Source: JAXGPP01 sp964436865 (GTDB lineage Bacteria > Planctomycetota > Planctomycetia > Pirellulales > Thermoguttaceae). From it: a stretch of DNA of 31,197 nucleotides. The position numbers and the translations under genes were made by a program. Where the stretch lies: the NCBI GenBank assembly GCA_964436865.1, contig CAYTFK010000043.1, forward strand, positions 1 through 31,197, given 5' to 3'. The notes beneath the pieces are model-generated. The model was not told the DNA's origin and did not search any database. It was given only the letters and a program-made list of their open reading frames with translations. How positions within the stretch are numbered: position 1 is the stretch's first letter; every line of letters starts with the position of its first letter. Of the stretch, positions 9,169 to 16,108 are shown one piece after another.

Positions 9169-9201
9169 AAAAGAACGCCCGGGACGGCGATCCCGGGCGT
9201 T
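9169..9201 (-). terminator. Strong intrinsic terminator of the lipoprotein gene
   Basis: A perfect 11-bp stem AACGCCCGGGA (9174-9184) and TCCCGGGCGTT (9191-9201) around the 6-nt loop CGGCGA. Read on the minus strand it is followed at once by CTTTTATG, and it lies 39 nt after the stop codon at 9240. This is the clearest terminator in the window. Confidence 0.85.
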
Positions 9202-9239
9202 ACGCGGAGACGTTATTGCTCAGCGCTTGTGGCGCGTGG

Positions 9240-10529
9240 CTACCGCAGATAACTGCTGCCGTAGGCGCCTGTCGATTGGGGTGCTCCGGCGGCCGGCAAA
9301 GTGGCCTGCCAGGGCGGGATGCTGGCGCTGGCGGTCGGTACGGTCGACCCGGCTGTTGGGGCGGCGCCTTGCGGGGGCCAGTCGCTCGTGCTACCGGGCC
9401 GCCAGTGGGAGTCGCTGGAGGTCGTGCCCGCCGGTTGCACGATGCTGTTGGTGGCGTTGGAGTAGCTGCTGGCACCGGCGTACGGAGCGGGTGCAGAATA
9501 AGGCGCGGCGGCCGAGGCGTAGGGGCCGGCCGGCGAAGTGTAAGGTGTGGTGCCCGGCGGGCTGTAGCCGTTGTTGCCGGGCGTGTAGCTTGTCTGACCG
9601 GGCGTGTAACTCGTCTGACCTGGTGTGTAGCTGGTTTGTCCCGGCGTGAAGCTTGAGCTTGCGCTCAGTCGAGAGGCGCTGGGGGACGAGTAGGGGGCAA
9701 CATTCGTGCTGCCGGCGTCGGCCATGCCGGTTGACGGGTAAGACGACGGTCCGCTGGCTCCCAGGGAGCCTGCCGCACCGTAGTTGCCCGCAGCGGGTGC
9801 CGCTGCACCACTGTAGCCGCCGCCGGAGTACATCGAACCGGTATCGTATGCCGAGCGCGAGCCGCCGAGCGCTGAGTTGGTTGCACCCGTGCCATACAGG
9901 CCGGCGGTTGAGGTGGATGCCTTCGCGCCAATGCCCTGATCGTACGCTGACGGCGCCGAAGTGGCGCCTGCGCTGCCATAACCCGGGGCGCCTGTGCTGC
10001 CATACGCTCCGGCGCTGGTGTCGCGGCTGGCCATGCGATCGTAGGAGTCTGAAGTTGTGCCGAACGGATTCGATACCGGAGCGGCCGAGTTGGAACTGGA
10101 TAATGAGTCGTAGGGGGACTTGCTCCCCGGCGACGTTCCAGTGCCATAGTAGCCTCGCTGCGGCGTCGTCAGTTTGCTGTCGCTGGATGCCACGGGCGTG
10201 CCGGAATTCAGAAGCGAACCGGCGGCGGCTCGCTGTGCAGCCGTGGTCGAGTTTTCGTAGCTGGTGGTTGCACCGGGATAGCTCGACGGCCCCAATGCGC
10301 TGGTCGTGCTGCTGCCCGTCGCAGGCGCGGTTGAGGCGAGTCCTGTCGTCGATCCCGGCGTGGCCTGCGTCGACGGCTTGGGAGGCAAGTCGGCGGCGAT
10401 CTCCTCCGACGATTTGAATGGGTTGCTGAATCCCCAGCTCGGGCGATAGCCTTCTCCGCCACTCTTGCAGCCGAGAAGTCCGCCCATCAAGAGCGCCAGA
10501 ACGGCGCATGACGCTAACGAGAATCGCAT
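9240..10529 (-). CDS. Low-complexity Ser/Thr/Gly/Tyr-rich lipoprotein, unknown function
   Basis: A 429-residue protein with a lipoprotein signal peptide: MRFSLASCAVLALLMGG followed by the lipobox LLGC, giving a lipidated C21. The rest is almost wholly low complexity, made of Ser, Thr, Gly, Ala, Pro and regularly spaced Tyr, and is probably disordered or extended on the periplasmic side of a membrane. A 7-residue unit TPGQTSY is repeated in tandem near the C-terminal third (DNA 9577-9660). The start is the ATG at 10529, with AGGA about 9 nt upstream; an upstream in-frame ATG at 10568 would precede the signal peptide with Arg/His-rich sequence. The gene has its own near-consensus promoter, a long leader and a strong terminator, so it is a single-gene unit. 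I do not recognise a family; the composition would suit an envelope or surface spacer, which is inference. Confidence 0.75.
   Translation of the reverse strand: MRFSLASCAVLALLMGGLLGCKSGGEGYRPSWGFSNPFKSSEEIAADLPPKPSTQATPGSTTGLASTAPATGSSTTSALGPSSYPGATTSYENSTTAAQRAAAGSLLNSGTPVASSDSKLTTPQRGYYGTGTSPGSKSPYDSLSSSNSAAPVSNPFGTTSDSYDRMASRDTSAGAYGSTGAPGYGSAGATSAPSAYDQGIGAKASTSTAGLYGTGATNSALGGSRSAYDTGSMYSGGGYSGAAAPAAGNYGAAGSLGASGPSSYPSTGMADAGSTNVAPYSSPSASRLSASSSFTPGQTSYTPGQTSYTPGQTSYTPGNNGYSPPGTTPYTSPAGPYASAAAPYSAPAPYAGASSYSNATNSIVQPAGTTSSDSHWRPGSTSDWPPQGAAPTAGSTVPTASASIPPWQATLPAAGAPQSTGAYGSSYLR
9577..9660 (-). repeat. Four tandem 21-bp units encoding TPGQTSY
   Basis: Units start at 9577, 9598, 9619 and 9640 (the last diverged). 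They differ mainly at third codon positions, so the protein repeat is better kept than the DNA. The repeat lies within the lipoprotein gene. Confidence 0.8.
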
Positions 10530-10839
10530 GGCAAGTGTCCTGTGGAAGTGGACGAGAAGGGGCCGCAATCGACCTCCATGTCAGTCGGATGGGCGGGGTC
10601 CTCGTCCTGAGGACCGTGGGGTTGTTGTTTGTCGCCCGCTCACGCGGGGCACGGACCGTCAATCAACGATCCGAACCTCCGGCTCGATAAAGCTCTCATC
10701 AAGATGTGTCGGACGCCAACCGGCAGCAGTAAAAGGAAAAAGGCTCCGATTGTCCGGACTCTGCCGGTCCGGTGGAGATTGGTCCCCTGGCAGTGGCGTA
10801 TCGGCGCAATCGCCAGACGGAGAGTACATCGGGCGACGG
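10530..10839 (-). promoter_or_regulatory. Long structured 5' leader of the lipoprotein gene
   Basis: From the predicted transcription start near 10839 to the ATG at 10529 there are about 310 nt without a convincing gene. It contains three perfect hairpins: CCGGAC/GTCCGG (10754-10772, 7-nt loop), CCCGC/GCGGG (10635-10648, 4-nt loop) and GGTCCTC/GAGGACC (10597-10615, 5-nt loop). On the minus strand the first is followed about 12 nt later by TTTTTCCTTTT, which could be an attenuator. A 56-codon frame (10829-10659) starts about 10 nt after the transcription start but has no ribosome binding site and near-random third-position GC. No known riboswitch is recognised. Confidence 0.45.
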
Positions 10840-10845
10840 GGCGGG

Positions 10846-10873
10846 ATTATAGTGAGGCCGGCAAACCGGTCAA
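10846..10873 (-). promoter_or_regulatory. Near-consensus sigma70-type promoter of the lipoprotein gene
   Basis: On the minus strand TTGACC (10873-10868, five of six consensus bases) is separated by 16 nt from TATAAT (10851-10846, six of six). Transcription would start near 10839 and run toward the lipoprotein gene. This is the best promoter match in the window. Confidence 0.7.
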
Positions 10874-10943
10874 TGGCAGTTGTTGAATGAAACTGCGAAG
10901 AATAGGGAACTGCGCGGTCCGGAGCCGGGGCAATAACGAACGG

Positions 10944-10983
10944 GGGGCGGTAGTTGGACCATTGCGGGTCCTTCTACCGCCCC
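10944..10983 (-). terminator. Large hairpin downstream of sodB, possible terminator
   Basis: A 10-bp stem GGGGCGGTAG (10944-10953) with CTACCGCCCC (10974-10983), a symmetric TT/TT internal mismatch, then a 5-bp inner stem GGACC/GGTCC around the loop ATTGCG. On the minus strand it lies about 120 nt after the sodB stop and is followed by CCGTTCGTTATTG, a poor T tract. It separates sodB from the lipoprotein promoter, so termination is the likely role, but another RNA element is possible. Confidence 0.45.
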
Positions 10984-11101
10984 ACCAGCCAGGCAGCAGA
11001 ACGCCTGCCGCTCCCACGGTCGCGAAGAGCAACATATCGCGCCGCAGGGGGAGCCGAGGTTCGGCCACCAATAGGTCACGGTTTTCGAGGCTGCGGCCGA
11101 A

Positions 11102-11578
11102 TCAGCGCTTCAGCCCCAGTTGGTAACGCTCGGTGACGGCGTCCCAGTCGATCGTATTGAACCAGGCTTCAACATACTCCGGGCGGCGGTTCTGGTATTT
11201 CAAGTAGTAGGCGTGTTCCCAGACGTCGATTCCGAGCACGGGGAAATGGCCCTGCATGAGCGGGCTATCCTGATTGGCGGTGTCTTCCACGAGCAGTTTG
11301 TGATCGCCGTTGAGAGTCAGCCAGGCCCAACCGCTGCCGAAGCGCCCCAGAGCAGCCTTGGTGAGCGCTTGCTTGAAGGCATCGAAGCCGCCGAGTTGCT
11401 GTTCGATCGCCTTGGCCAACTCTCCCTTCGGNNNNNNNNNNNNNNNNNNNNNNNNNNNNNNNNNNNNNNNNNNNNNNNNNNNNNNNNNNNNNNNNNNNNN
11501 NNNNNNNNNNNNNNNNNNNNNNNNNNNNNNNTCGAGGGCGTCGTAGGCGTAGGGGAGCTTGGGGAGCGTGTAGGCCAT
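11102..11578 (-). CDS. Superoxide dismutase, probably Mn type, interrupted by an assembly gap
   Basis: Iron/manganese superoxide dismutase, which converts superoxide to oxygen and peroxide. The N-terminus MAYTLPKLPYAYDAL and the whole C-terminal domain are present: RFGSGWAWL, NQDSPLMQG, GIDVWEHAYYLKYQNRRPEYV. The Asp and His of DVWEHAYY are two of the four metal ligands. The Gln in ANQDSPLM is the position that marks manganese enzymes (iron enzymes place it in the N-terminal half). The 100-N gap replaces about 33 codons, but family members have about 80 residues between DALE and the PKGEL segment, so both N-terminal His ligands are simply unread and the apparent 158 residues is too short. GGAGG lies 6 nt upstream of the ATG. 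A candidate promoter lies at 11688-11715. Confidence 0.93.
   Translation of the reverse strand: MAYTLPKLPYAYDALXXXXXXXXXXXXXXXXXXXXXXXXXXXXXXXXXXPKGELAKAIEQQLGGFDAFKQALTKAALGRFGSGWAWLTLNGDHKLLVEDTANQDSPLMQGHFPVLGIDVWEHAYYLKYQNRRPEYVEAWFNTIDWDAVTERYQLGLKR
11432..11531. other. Assembly gap of exactly 100 Ns inside the superoxide dismutase gene
   Basis: One hundred Ns is the usual placeholder for a scaffold gap of unknown size. Comparison with the family length suggests about 240 bp are really missing. That the frame stays open through the gap is chance. Confidence 0.98.
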
Positions 11579-11687
11579 GTGTGCCTCCAGGATGCGGGAA
11601 ACGGTTCTGCTGCCTTAACCCAGGTTGTCGGATACCCTCTGACCATGGTGGCCGTCGGGGTTATTTTTGACAACCCAAGTTGGCAAT

Positions 11688-11715
11688 ATTCTATACACGG
11701 CCCCCCACCGGGCAA
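11688..11715 (-). promoter_or_regulatory. Candidate promoter of the superoxide dismutase gene
   Basis: On the minus strand TTGCCC (11715-11710) is followed after 16 nt by TAGAAT (11693-11688). Transcription would start near 11681, giving a leader of about 100 nt. Confidence 0.4.
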
Positions 11716-11831
11716 GGGGAACTAAGCAGATTGCCGCAAATCGTTGCCGTGCAACGCGCAGCGCTCACGAGTCGGGGCGGCGAAGGAAGCAGGAGGCGGG
11801 GAAGAAGTGCGGGACCGGGTGGCCCGGATTC

Positions 11832-14069
11832 TCAAGGGCGGTAGAGCCAGGGGGCCAGCAGACCGCAGGCTTTTGCCAGCAGGCCGTCGCCGAGATCCTC
11901 AGTGGCAACGGTCGCGATAAGGTAAGCGCGGATTGCGGCCAGCAGGTGGCGGGCCTGGTCGTTGACGTCGGGCTTGCGCCGATCGCGCGTGCCGAAAGGG
12001 CTGATGATCACGCGGATCTGCGTACGCGGCATTGTGGGTGCGGAGCCGCCGGTCGATTCCTGCGAAGGTCGTTCTTCGTCGAGCCGAAGATCGACGAGGA
12101 ACGCGGCGGCACGGTCTCCCTGCCGGCGCCTGGGACCGCCGCCCTGGACGCGAAGCTGGATGTGGTCGCCGTCGTCGGCCACGATCGTCGCCTGGTGATC
12201 GGCGACAAAGCCGCGGAGTTTCTCCACGGTCATCATTCTGGGGACGGGGGTGACCAGTGTCTGTTCCAGCACCGGGTCGCCGCCGGCGGGCTTGCGGAAG
12301 CGGAAGATTCCCGGCTTGCGATCCTCGGGGTCGGGGCCGCTGCCAAGCTGCACCACGGTGTTGCGTCCCTTCCCCTTGGCGGTGAGCAGGCCGCGGTCGG
12401 CGCGCCGGAGCATGCTTTCGGCAGTATCTCCGGGCTGGATTTCGGTGACCCCGAAGCTCGCGGTGACCGGACGGCCCTCCATTTTCGGATGGGACAACTG
12501 GCTCAAGGCGGCGCGGATCTGTTCGGCGCGGCGGGCGGCCGTGGCGTTGTCGCAATCGGCGCAGAGCATGACGAATTCCTCGCCGCCGTAGCGGGCAACG
12601 AGGTCGCCGGGGCGGCAGGAGCTCTTCAGCAACCGGGCGAGGCTGATGATCGCCTCGTCGCCCACCTGGTGGCCGAACGTGTCGTTGACCTGCTTGAAAT
12701 GGTCGAGGTCGCAGATGATCAGGCTGCAGGGGACGTGCTGCTGCTGATGGTGCTGGACGAAGATCTCCAACACCCGGTCGAACTCGGCCCGGTTGGCAAC
12801 CTGCGTCAATGGGTCCTTGGTGGCCTTTTCGTAGAGGGTCTGGCAGCGCTGTTCGAGCGAGATCTCGGAGGAGGCGTCGTGCAGGAGCATCACCGCGCCG
12901 AGGGTCACGCCGTCGTCGGAGACCACGGGAATGGTGTGGCTATCGACCGACACCTGGCGCGAGGCGCGGCCGCAGATCGTCAGCCGGCGGAGCGACTGCA
13001 CGCCCGACTGCAGCGCGGTCGAGACGGGGCATTCTTCGTCGGAGACGGGCACACCTTTTTCATTGCGCATCTGGAGCAGATCGGCGCGCCACTGGCGCTG
13101 GCAGATGCTGCTGCTGGTGATTCCGGTGAGGCGCTCGGCGCCGTGATTCCACTCGGTGACGCGGCCGCTGGCGTCGATGAACACGACGGCGTCATGCATG
13201 TTGTCGAGCAGACGCTTTTCGAAGTAGTTCTGCGGATCGGCGGCGCGCGGCGGGAGGGCCTGCCCGTTCCAATGCCAGCAGGCGTTGACGGCCTGGGGGT
13301 CGAGGTCATGGAGCCAGCGTCCGGCCACGTCGGCCAGGAGTTGCGACTGATCCGAGGCGTGCAGTTCGGCGAAGCTGCGGACGAGTTCCGGATCGAACTG
13401 GGAGCCGGCGTATTCGAAAAGTTCCTTGAACGCCCGTTCGTGGCTGATGGCCGGGCGGAACACCTGGTCGACGGTCATCGCGTCGAAAGCTTCGACGATG
13501 GCGAGCATCCTCGCGCCCAGGGGGATGCCCTCGCCGACCGCCGTACCGCTGCCCTTGGCGCCGTTGTACCAGACGCCGATGTGCCCGACGATGCCGAGGA
13601 CGGCCGGGACGGCGCTGGCGCTGCGGAGGATCTCTACGGTCGTCTGCCGCGAGCGCTCGATGAATTGGGCCTCCTCGCGGTCGAGGGGACCCGGCTTGAG
13701 AAGGACATGGTCGGGGACGCCGATCATACCGACATCGTGCAGCAGCGCGGCCAGTTCGATGGCGTCGCGCAATTCGGGCGCCAGATGGAGCGACTTGGCC
13801 CACACCGAGGCCCCCATCGCCACGCGCAGGGAGTGGGCTGCCGTGGCAGCGTGTTTGGCACGCAAGGCGAAATAGAGGCTGCTGGCGATGCCCAGTCGGA
13901 CCTGGACCAACTGGTTGTCGATCTGCGGTCCAAGCGCCGCCGGGGAAGTGTTGCTGCCCGCAACGCTCGATAGATCTTCAAGTAATGTCCCCAACTCGGA
14001 GACCCAGACGGTGGCTCGCGCCGGCGAGACCTGGTCCGAGAAGAGAGGGGGCGTGTGGCCGTCTGCCAT
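11832..14069 (-). CDS. Diguanylate cyclase with degenerate HD-GYP and PAS domains
   Basis: A 745-residue signalling protein. Residues about 68-240 are an HD-GYP-like domain: HDVG at 111-114 is intact, but the later HHE/GYP signature reads GHIGVWYNGAKG (162-173) and the usual late Asp is Glu (VEAFDAMT), so phosphodiesterase activity is unlikely. Residues about 281-400 form a PAS domain. Residues about 415-575 form a GGDEF domain with DLDHFKQVNDTFGHQVGD, an active GGEEF (495-499) and an inhibitory I-site RPGD (486-489) at the canonical 5-residue spacing, so it should make c-di-GMP and be product-inhibited. The C-terminal 170 residues are unassigned. There are no membrane segments. I chose the ATG at 14069 (AGCAGG 5 nt upstream) over 14126 because the candidate promoter at 14136-14164 would start transcription only about 4 nt before 14126. 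Confidence 0.88.
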   Translation of the reverse strand: MADGHTPPLFSDQVSPARATVWVSELGTLLEDLSSVAGSNTSPAALGPQIDNQLVQVRLGIASSLYFALRAKHAATAAHSLRVAMGASVWAKSLHLAPELRDAIELAALLHDVGMIGVPDHVLLKPGPLDREEAQFIERSRQTTVEILRSASAVPAVLGIVGHIGVWYNGAKGSGTAVGEGIPLGARMLAIVEAFDAMTVDQVFRPAISHERAFKELFEYAGSQFDPELVRSFAELHASDQSQLLADVAGRWLHDLDPQAVNACWHWNGQALPPRAADPQNYFEKRLLDNMHDAVVFIDASGRVTEWNHGAERLTGITSSSICQRQWRADLLQMRNEKGVPVSDEECPVSTALQSGVQSLRRLTICGRASRQVSVDSHTIPVVSDDGVTLGAVMLLHDASSEISLEQRCQTLYEKATKDPLTQVANRAEFDRVLEIFVQHHQQQHVPCSLIICDLDHFKQVNDTFGHQVGDEAIISLARLLKSSCRPGDLVARYGGEEFVMLCADCDNATAARRAEQIRAALSQLSHPKMEGRPVTASFGVTEIQPGDTAESMLRRADRGLLTAKGKGRNTVVQLGSGPDPEDRKPGIFRFRKPAGGDPVLEQTLVTPVPRMMTVEKLRGFVADHQATIVADDGDHIQLRVQGGGPRRRQGDRAAAFLVDLRLDEERPSQESTGGSAPTMPRTQIRVIISPFGTRDRRKPDVNDQARHLLAAIRAYLIATVATEDLGDGLLAKACGLLAPWLYRP

Positions 14070-14135
14070 GAGTGCCTGCTGTCGCGATGAGAAACCCCGG
14101 TGATCAGGCTCAGCCCGTCGGTCCATTGATACCCA

Positions 14136-14164
14136 AAGCTAGGTCACCGATGCGATCCGGTCAA
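14136..14164 (-). promoter_or_regulatory. Candidate promoter of the diguanylate cyclase gene
   Basis: On the minus strand TTGACC (14164-14159) is followed after 17 nt by TAGCTT (14141-14136, three of six consensus bases). Transcription would start near 14130, giving a leader of about 60 nt to the ATG at 14069. Confidence 0.4.
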
Positions 14165-14246
14165 ACCGGTGGGGGATCTGTGAAACGGTGCTTTCCGGCA
14201 TGCTGCCGCCGCGGCATATCCTGGCTCTCCTATCCATCATTAGATG

Positions 14247-14258
14247 CCGTCCGGACGG
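14247..14258. promoter_or_regulatory. Perfect 12-bp palindrome in a divergent intergenic region
   Basis: CCGTCCGGACGG is its own reverse complement. It lies between the divergent diguanylate cyclase and FAH genes, where a dimeric regulator could bind. No regulator is identified. Confidence 0.25.
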
Positions 14259-14391
14259 GTCCAGAGCGTTGCTTTTCCTCAACATCGATGCGTTGCGGCG
14301 ACGGGCGGCGATGCTTGCCGGCGGGGTCTTGGTGGGCTAAGCTCGATGTTCGTTTCGGAATGGGTGGCGACTCGATCGAGGGACTAATCGG

Positions 14392-15243
14392 ATGAGACTG
14401 GTGAGCTATCACAGCGACCGCGGGCCGCGTGTGGCGGCGGTTCGCGATGGACGCTACATGGACTTGAATGCGGCGGATCCACAACTGCCCCACTGCGTCA
14501 AGGCGCTATTGGCGCAAGGTCCGGGGGCGCTTGAGCGGGCCGCGGCGGCGACCGGCCCGGCGCTCGACCCGGCGGCGGTGAGACTGCTGCCGCCCATTCC
14601 CAGCCCGGAGAAGGTGATCTGCGTGGGCGTCAACTACGCCGATCATGCCAGGGAGTCGGGAATGGAGCCGCCCAAGGAGCCGGTGATCTTCAATAAGTTT
14701 CCCACGGCGGTCCGCGCCGACGGCGATCCGATCGTGCTCCCTTCGGTGAGCCAGGAGGTGGACTACGAGGCCGAGTTGGTGGTGGTCATCGGCCGCGGCG
14801 GGCGGCGGATTCCGCGCGAGAGGGCCCGCGAACACATCGCCGCCTACTGCTGCGGCAATGACGTCTCGGCCCGCGACTGGCAGAAGAACAAGCCGGCCGG
14901 CCAGTGGCTGCTGGGCAAGTCGTTTGACAGTTTCGCCCCCTTCGGCCCGGCGTTGGTCACTGCCGACGAGGTTTCGGATCCGGGCAACCTGAAGATCCAG
15001 TTGCGGCTGAACGGGCAGGTGATGCAGGACTCCAACACCCGGCAGTTGATCTTCCCGGTGGAAGAGTTGGTGGCCTACGTTTCCACCGTCTGCACGCTCG
15101 CGCCGGGCGACCTGATCTTTACCGGCACGCCGCCGGGAGTGGGCATGGCCCGCAAGCCGCCGGTGTGGCTCAAGCCGGGCGACGCCGTCGAGGTGGAGAT
15201 CGAAGGGCTGGGCGTCCTCCGCAATCCGGTAGTCGGTGAGTGA
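14392..15243 (+). CDS. Fumarylacetoacetate hydrolase family protein
   Basis: A 283-residue FAH-superfamily enzyme, a metal-dependent hydrolase, decarboxylase or isomerase of beta-diketo or oxo acids in the cytoplasm. The N-terminal small domain is followed by the catalytic core starting at KVICVGVNYADHARE (74-88). Metal ligands are visible as E126 and E128 in DYEAELVVVIG and D157 in GNDVSARDWQ. The region GKSFDSFAPFGP and the C-terminal FTGTPPGVGMARKP are also characteristic. The closest described groups are 2-hydroxyhepta-2,4-diene-1,7-dioate isomerase, acylpyruvase and ureidoglycolate-lyase-like proteins, so the substrate cannot be assigned. It is the first gene of a plus-strand group with larB and nnrD, 70 nt before larB. 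GAGGG lies about 10 nt upstream of the ATG. Confidence 0.9.
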   Translation: MRLVSYHSDRGPRVAAVRDGRYMDLNAADPQLPHCVKALLAQGPGALERAAAATGPALDPAAVRLLPPIPSPEKVICVGVNYADHARESGMEPPKEPVIFNKFPTAVRADGDPIVLPSVSQEVDYEAELVVVIGRGGRRIPRERAREHIAAYCCGNDVSARDWQKNKPAGQWLLGKSFDSFAPFGPALVTADEVSDPGNLKIQLRLNGQVMQDSNTRQLIFPVEELVAYVSTVCTLAPGDLIFTGTPPGVGMARKPPVWLKPGDAVEVEIEGLGVLRNPVVGE

Positions 15244-15313
15244 GCCGCCGGAGAGTATCGAGCGGGCGGTGCAGAACGATGGCAGTCTACGCAGTCAAAC
15301 ACGGAACCAGACG

Positions 15314-16108
15314 ATGCTGAACCGGCAAGAAATCGAACAACTGGCGGGACAACTCCTTTCGGGCGAGCTGTCGGTGGGTGACTTCTCGCAACGGCTGCAT
15401 TCGCCCACGATTGCCGACGTGGGCGAAGCGCAGGTAGATCTCGACCGGGGCCGGCGATGCGGTTTTCCGGAGGTGGTGTTTGCCCAGGGGAAGACGGTGG
15501 CGGCGATGGAGAAGATCTTCCACGCCTTGCTGGAGCATGGAGCCGATGTGCTGGCCACGCGGATGACGCCCGAGCAGGCGGCCGAACTGGAGCCGCGGTT
15601 CTCCGGCGCTTGTTACAACGCCGTGGGGCGGACCTTCCGCATCCCGCGGCGCGACGCCACGGCAGCGGCCGGCGCGCCGCCGGCCGCTGTCGGACGGGTG
15701 TGCGTCGTGACCGCCGGCACAAGCGACCTGCCGGTGGCGGAGGAGGCGCGCGAGACGGCCGTGTGGACGGGGGCGGAAGTGAGCATGATCCAGGATGTCG
15801 GCGTGGCCGGTCCGCATCGGCTGGCGGCGAACCTCGGACAACTCCAGGCGGCCGATGCAGTGGTCGTCGTGGCCGGCATGGAGGGCGCGTTGCCGAGCGT
15901 GGTGGGAGGGCACGTGGCGTGTCCGGTGATCGCCGTGCCGACGAGCGTGGGGTACGGAGCAAGTTTCGGCGGTCTGGCGGCGTTGTTGGGGATGCTCAAC
16001 AGTTGCGCTTCCAACGTGACGGTGGTGAATATCGACGCCGGCTTCAAGGGAGGCTACATCGCCGGATTGATCGCGCGGAATGTGGCCAAGGGAAGGATGC
16101 CGGCGTGA
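15314..16108 (+). CDS. larB: LarB, nickel-pincer cofactor carboxylase/hydrolase
   Basis: A 264-residue protein matching LarB, which carboxylates and hydrolyses nicotinic acid adenine dinucleotide in the first step of nickel-pincer nucleotide synthesis for lactate racemase and relatives. The N-terminal helical part (LNRQEIEQLAGQLLSGELSVGDF) precedes a conserved segment with FPEVVFAQGKT. The C-terminal half is PurE-like: VCVVTAGTSDLPVAEEA, ending in TSVGYGASFGGLAALLGMLN and IDAGFKGGYIAG. I chose the ATG at 15314 because homologues begin at this helix; the frame extends to a GTG at 15236 inside the end of the FAH gene, but that extension is unlike the family. larC, larE and a LarA-type racemase are not in the window. 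Its stop overlaps the nnrD start. Confidence 0.92.
   Translation: MLNRQEIEQLAGQLLSGELSVGDFSQRLHSPTIADVGEAQVDLDRGRRCGFPEVVFAQGKTVAAMEKIFHALLEHGADVLATRMTPEQAAELEPRFSGACYNAVGRTFRIPRRDATAAAGAPPAAVGRVCVVTAGTSDLPVAEEARETAVWTGAEVSMIQDVGVAGPHRLAANLGQLQAADAVVVVAGMEGALPSVVGGHVACPVIAVPTSVGYGASFGGLAALLGMLNSCASNVTVVNIDAGFKGGYIAGLIARNVAKGRMPA

Noticed and set aside
9577..9660. Tandem repeat considered as a CRISPR array
   Set aside because: Units are contiguous without spacers and encode an in-frame protein repeat.
10659..10829. 56-codon upstream frame in the lipoprotein leader
   Set aside because: No ribosome binding site and about 50% third-position GC, unlike real genes here; kept only as part of the leader finding.
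10847..11071. 74-residue minus-strand frame with a hydrophobic stretch after RRD (twin-arginine-like)
   Set aside because: It starts with TTG, runs through the large hairpin at 10944-10983 and overlaps the strong promoter at 10846-10873; the rest does not look like a protein. A decayed signal peptide cannot be fully excluded.
11667..13973. 768-residue plus-strand frame opposite the diguanylate cyclase
   Set aside because: The minus strand carries clear HD-GYP, PAS and GGDEF motifs; the antisense frame is open only because of codon bias.
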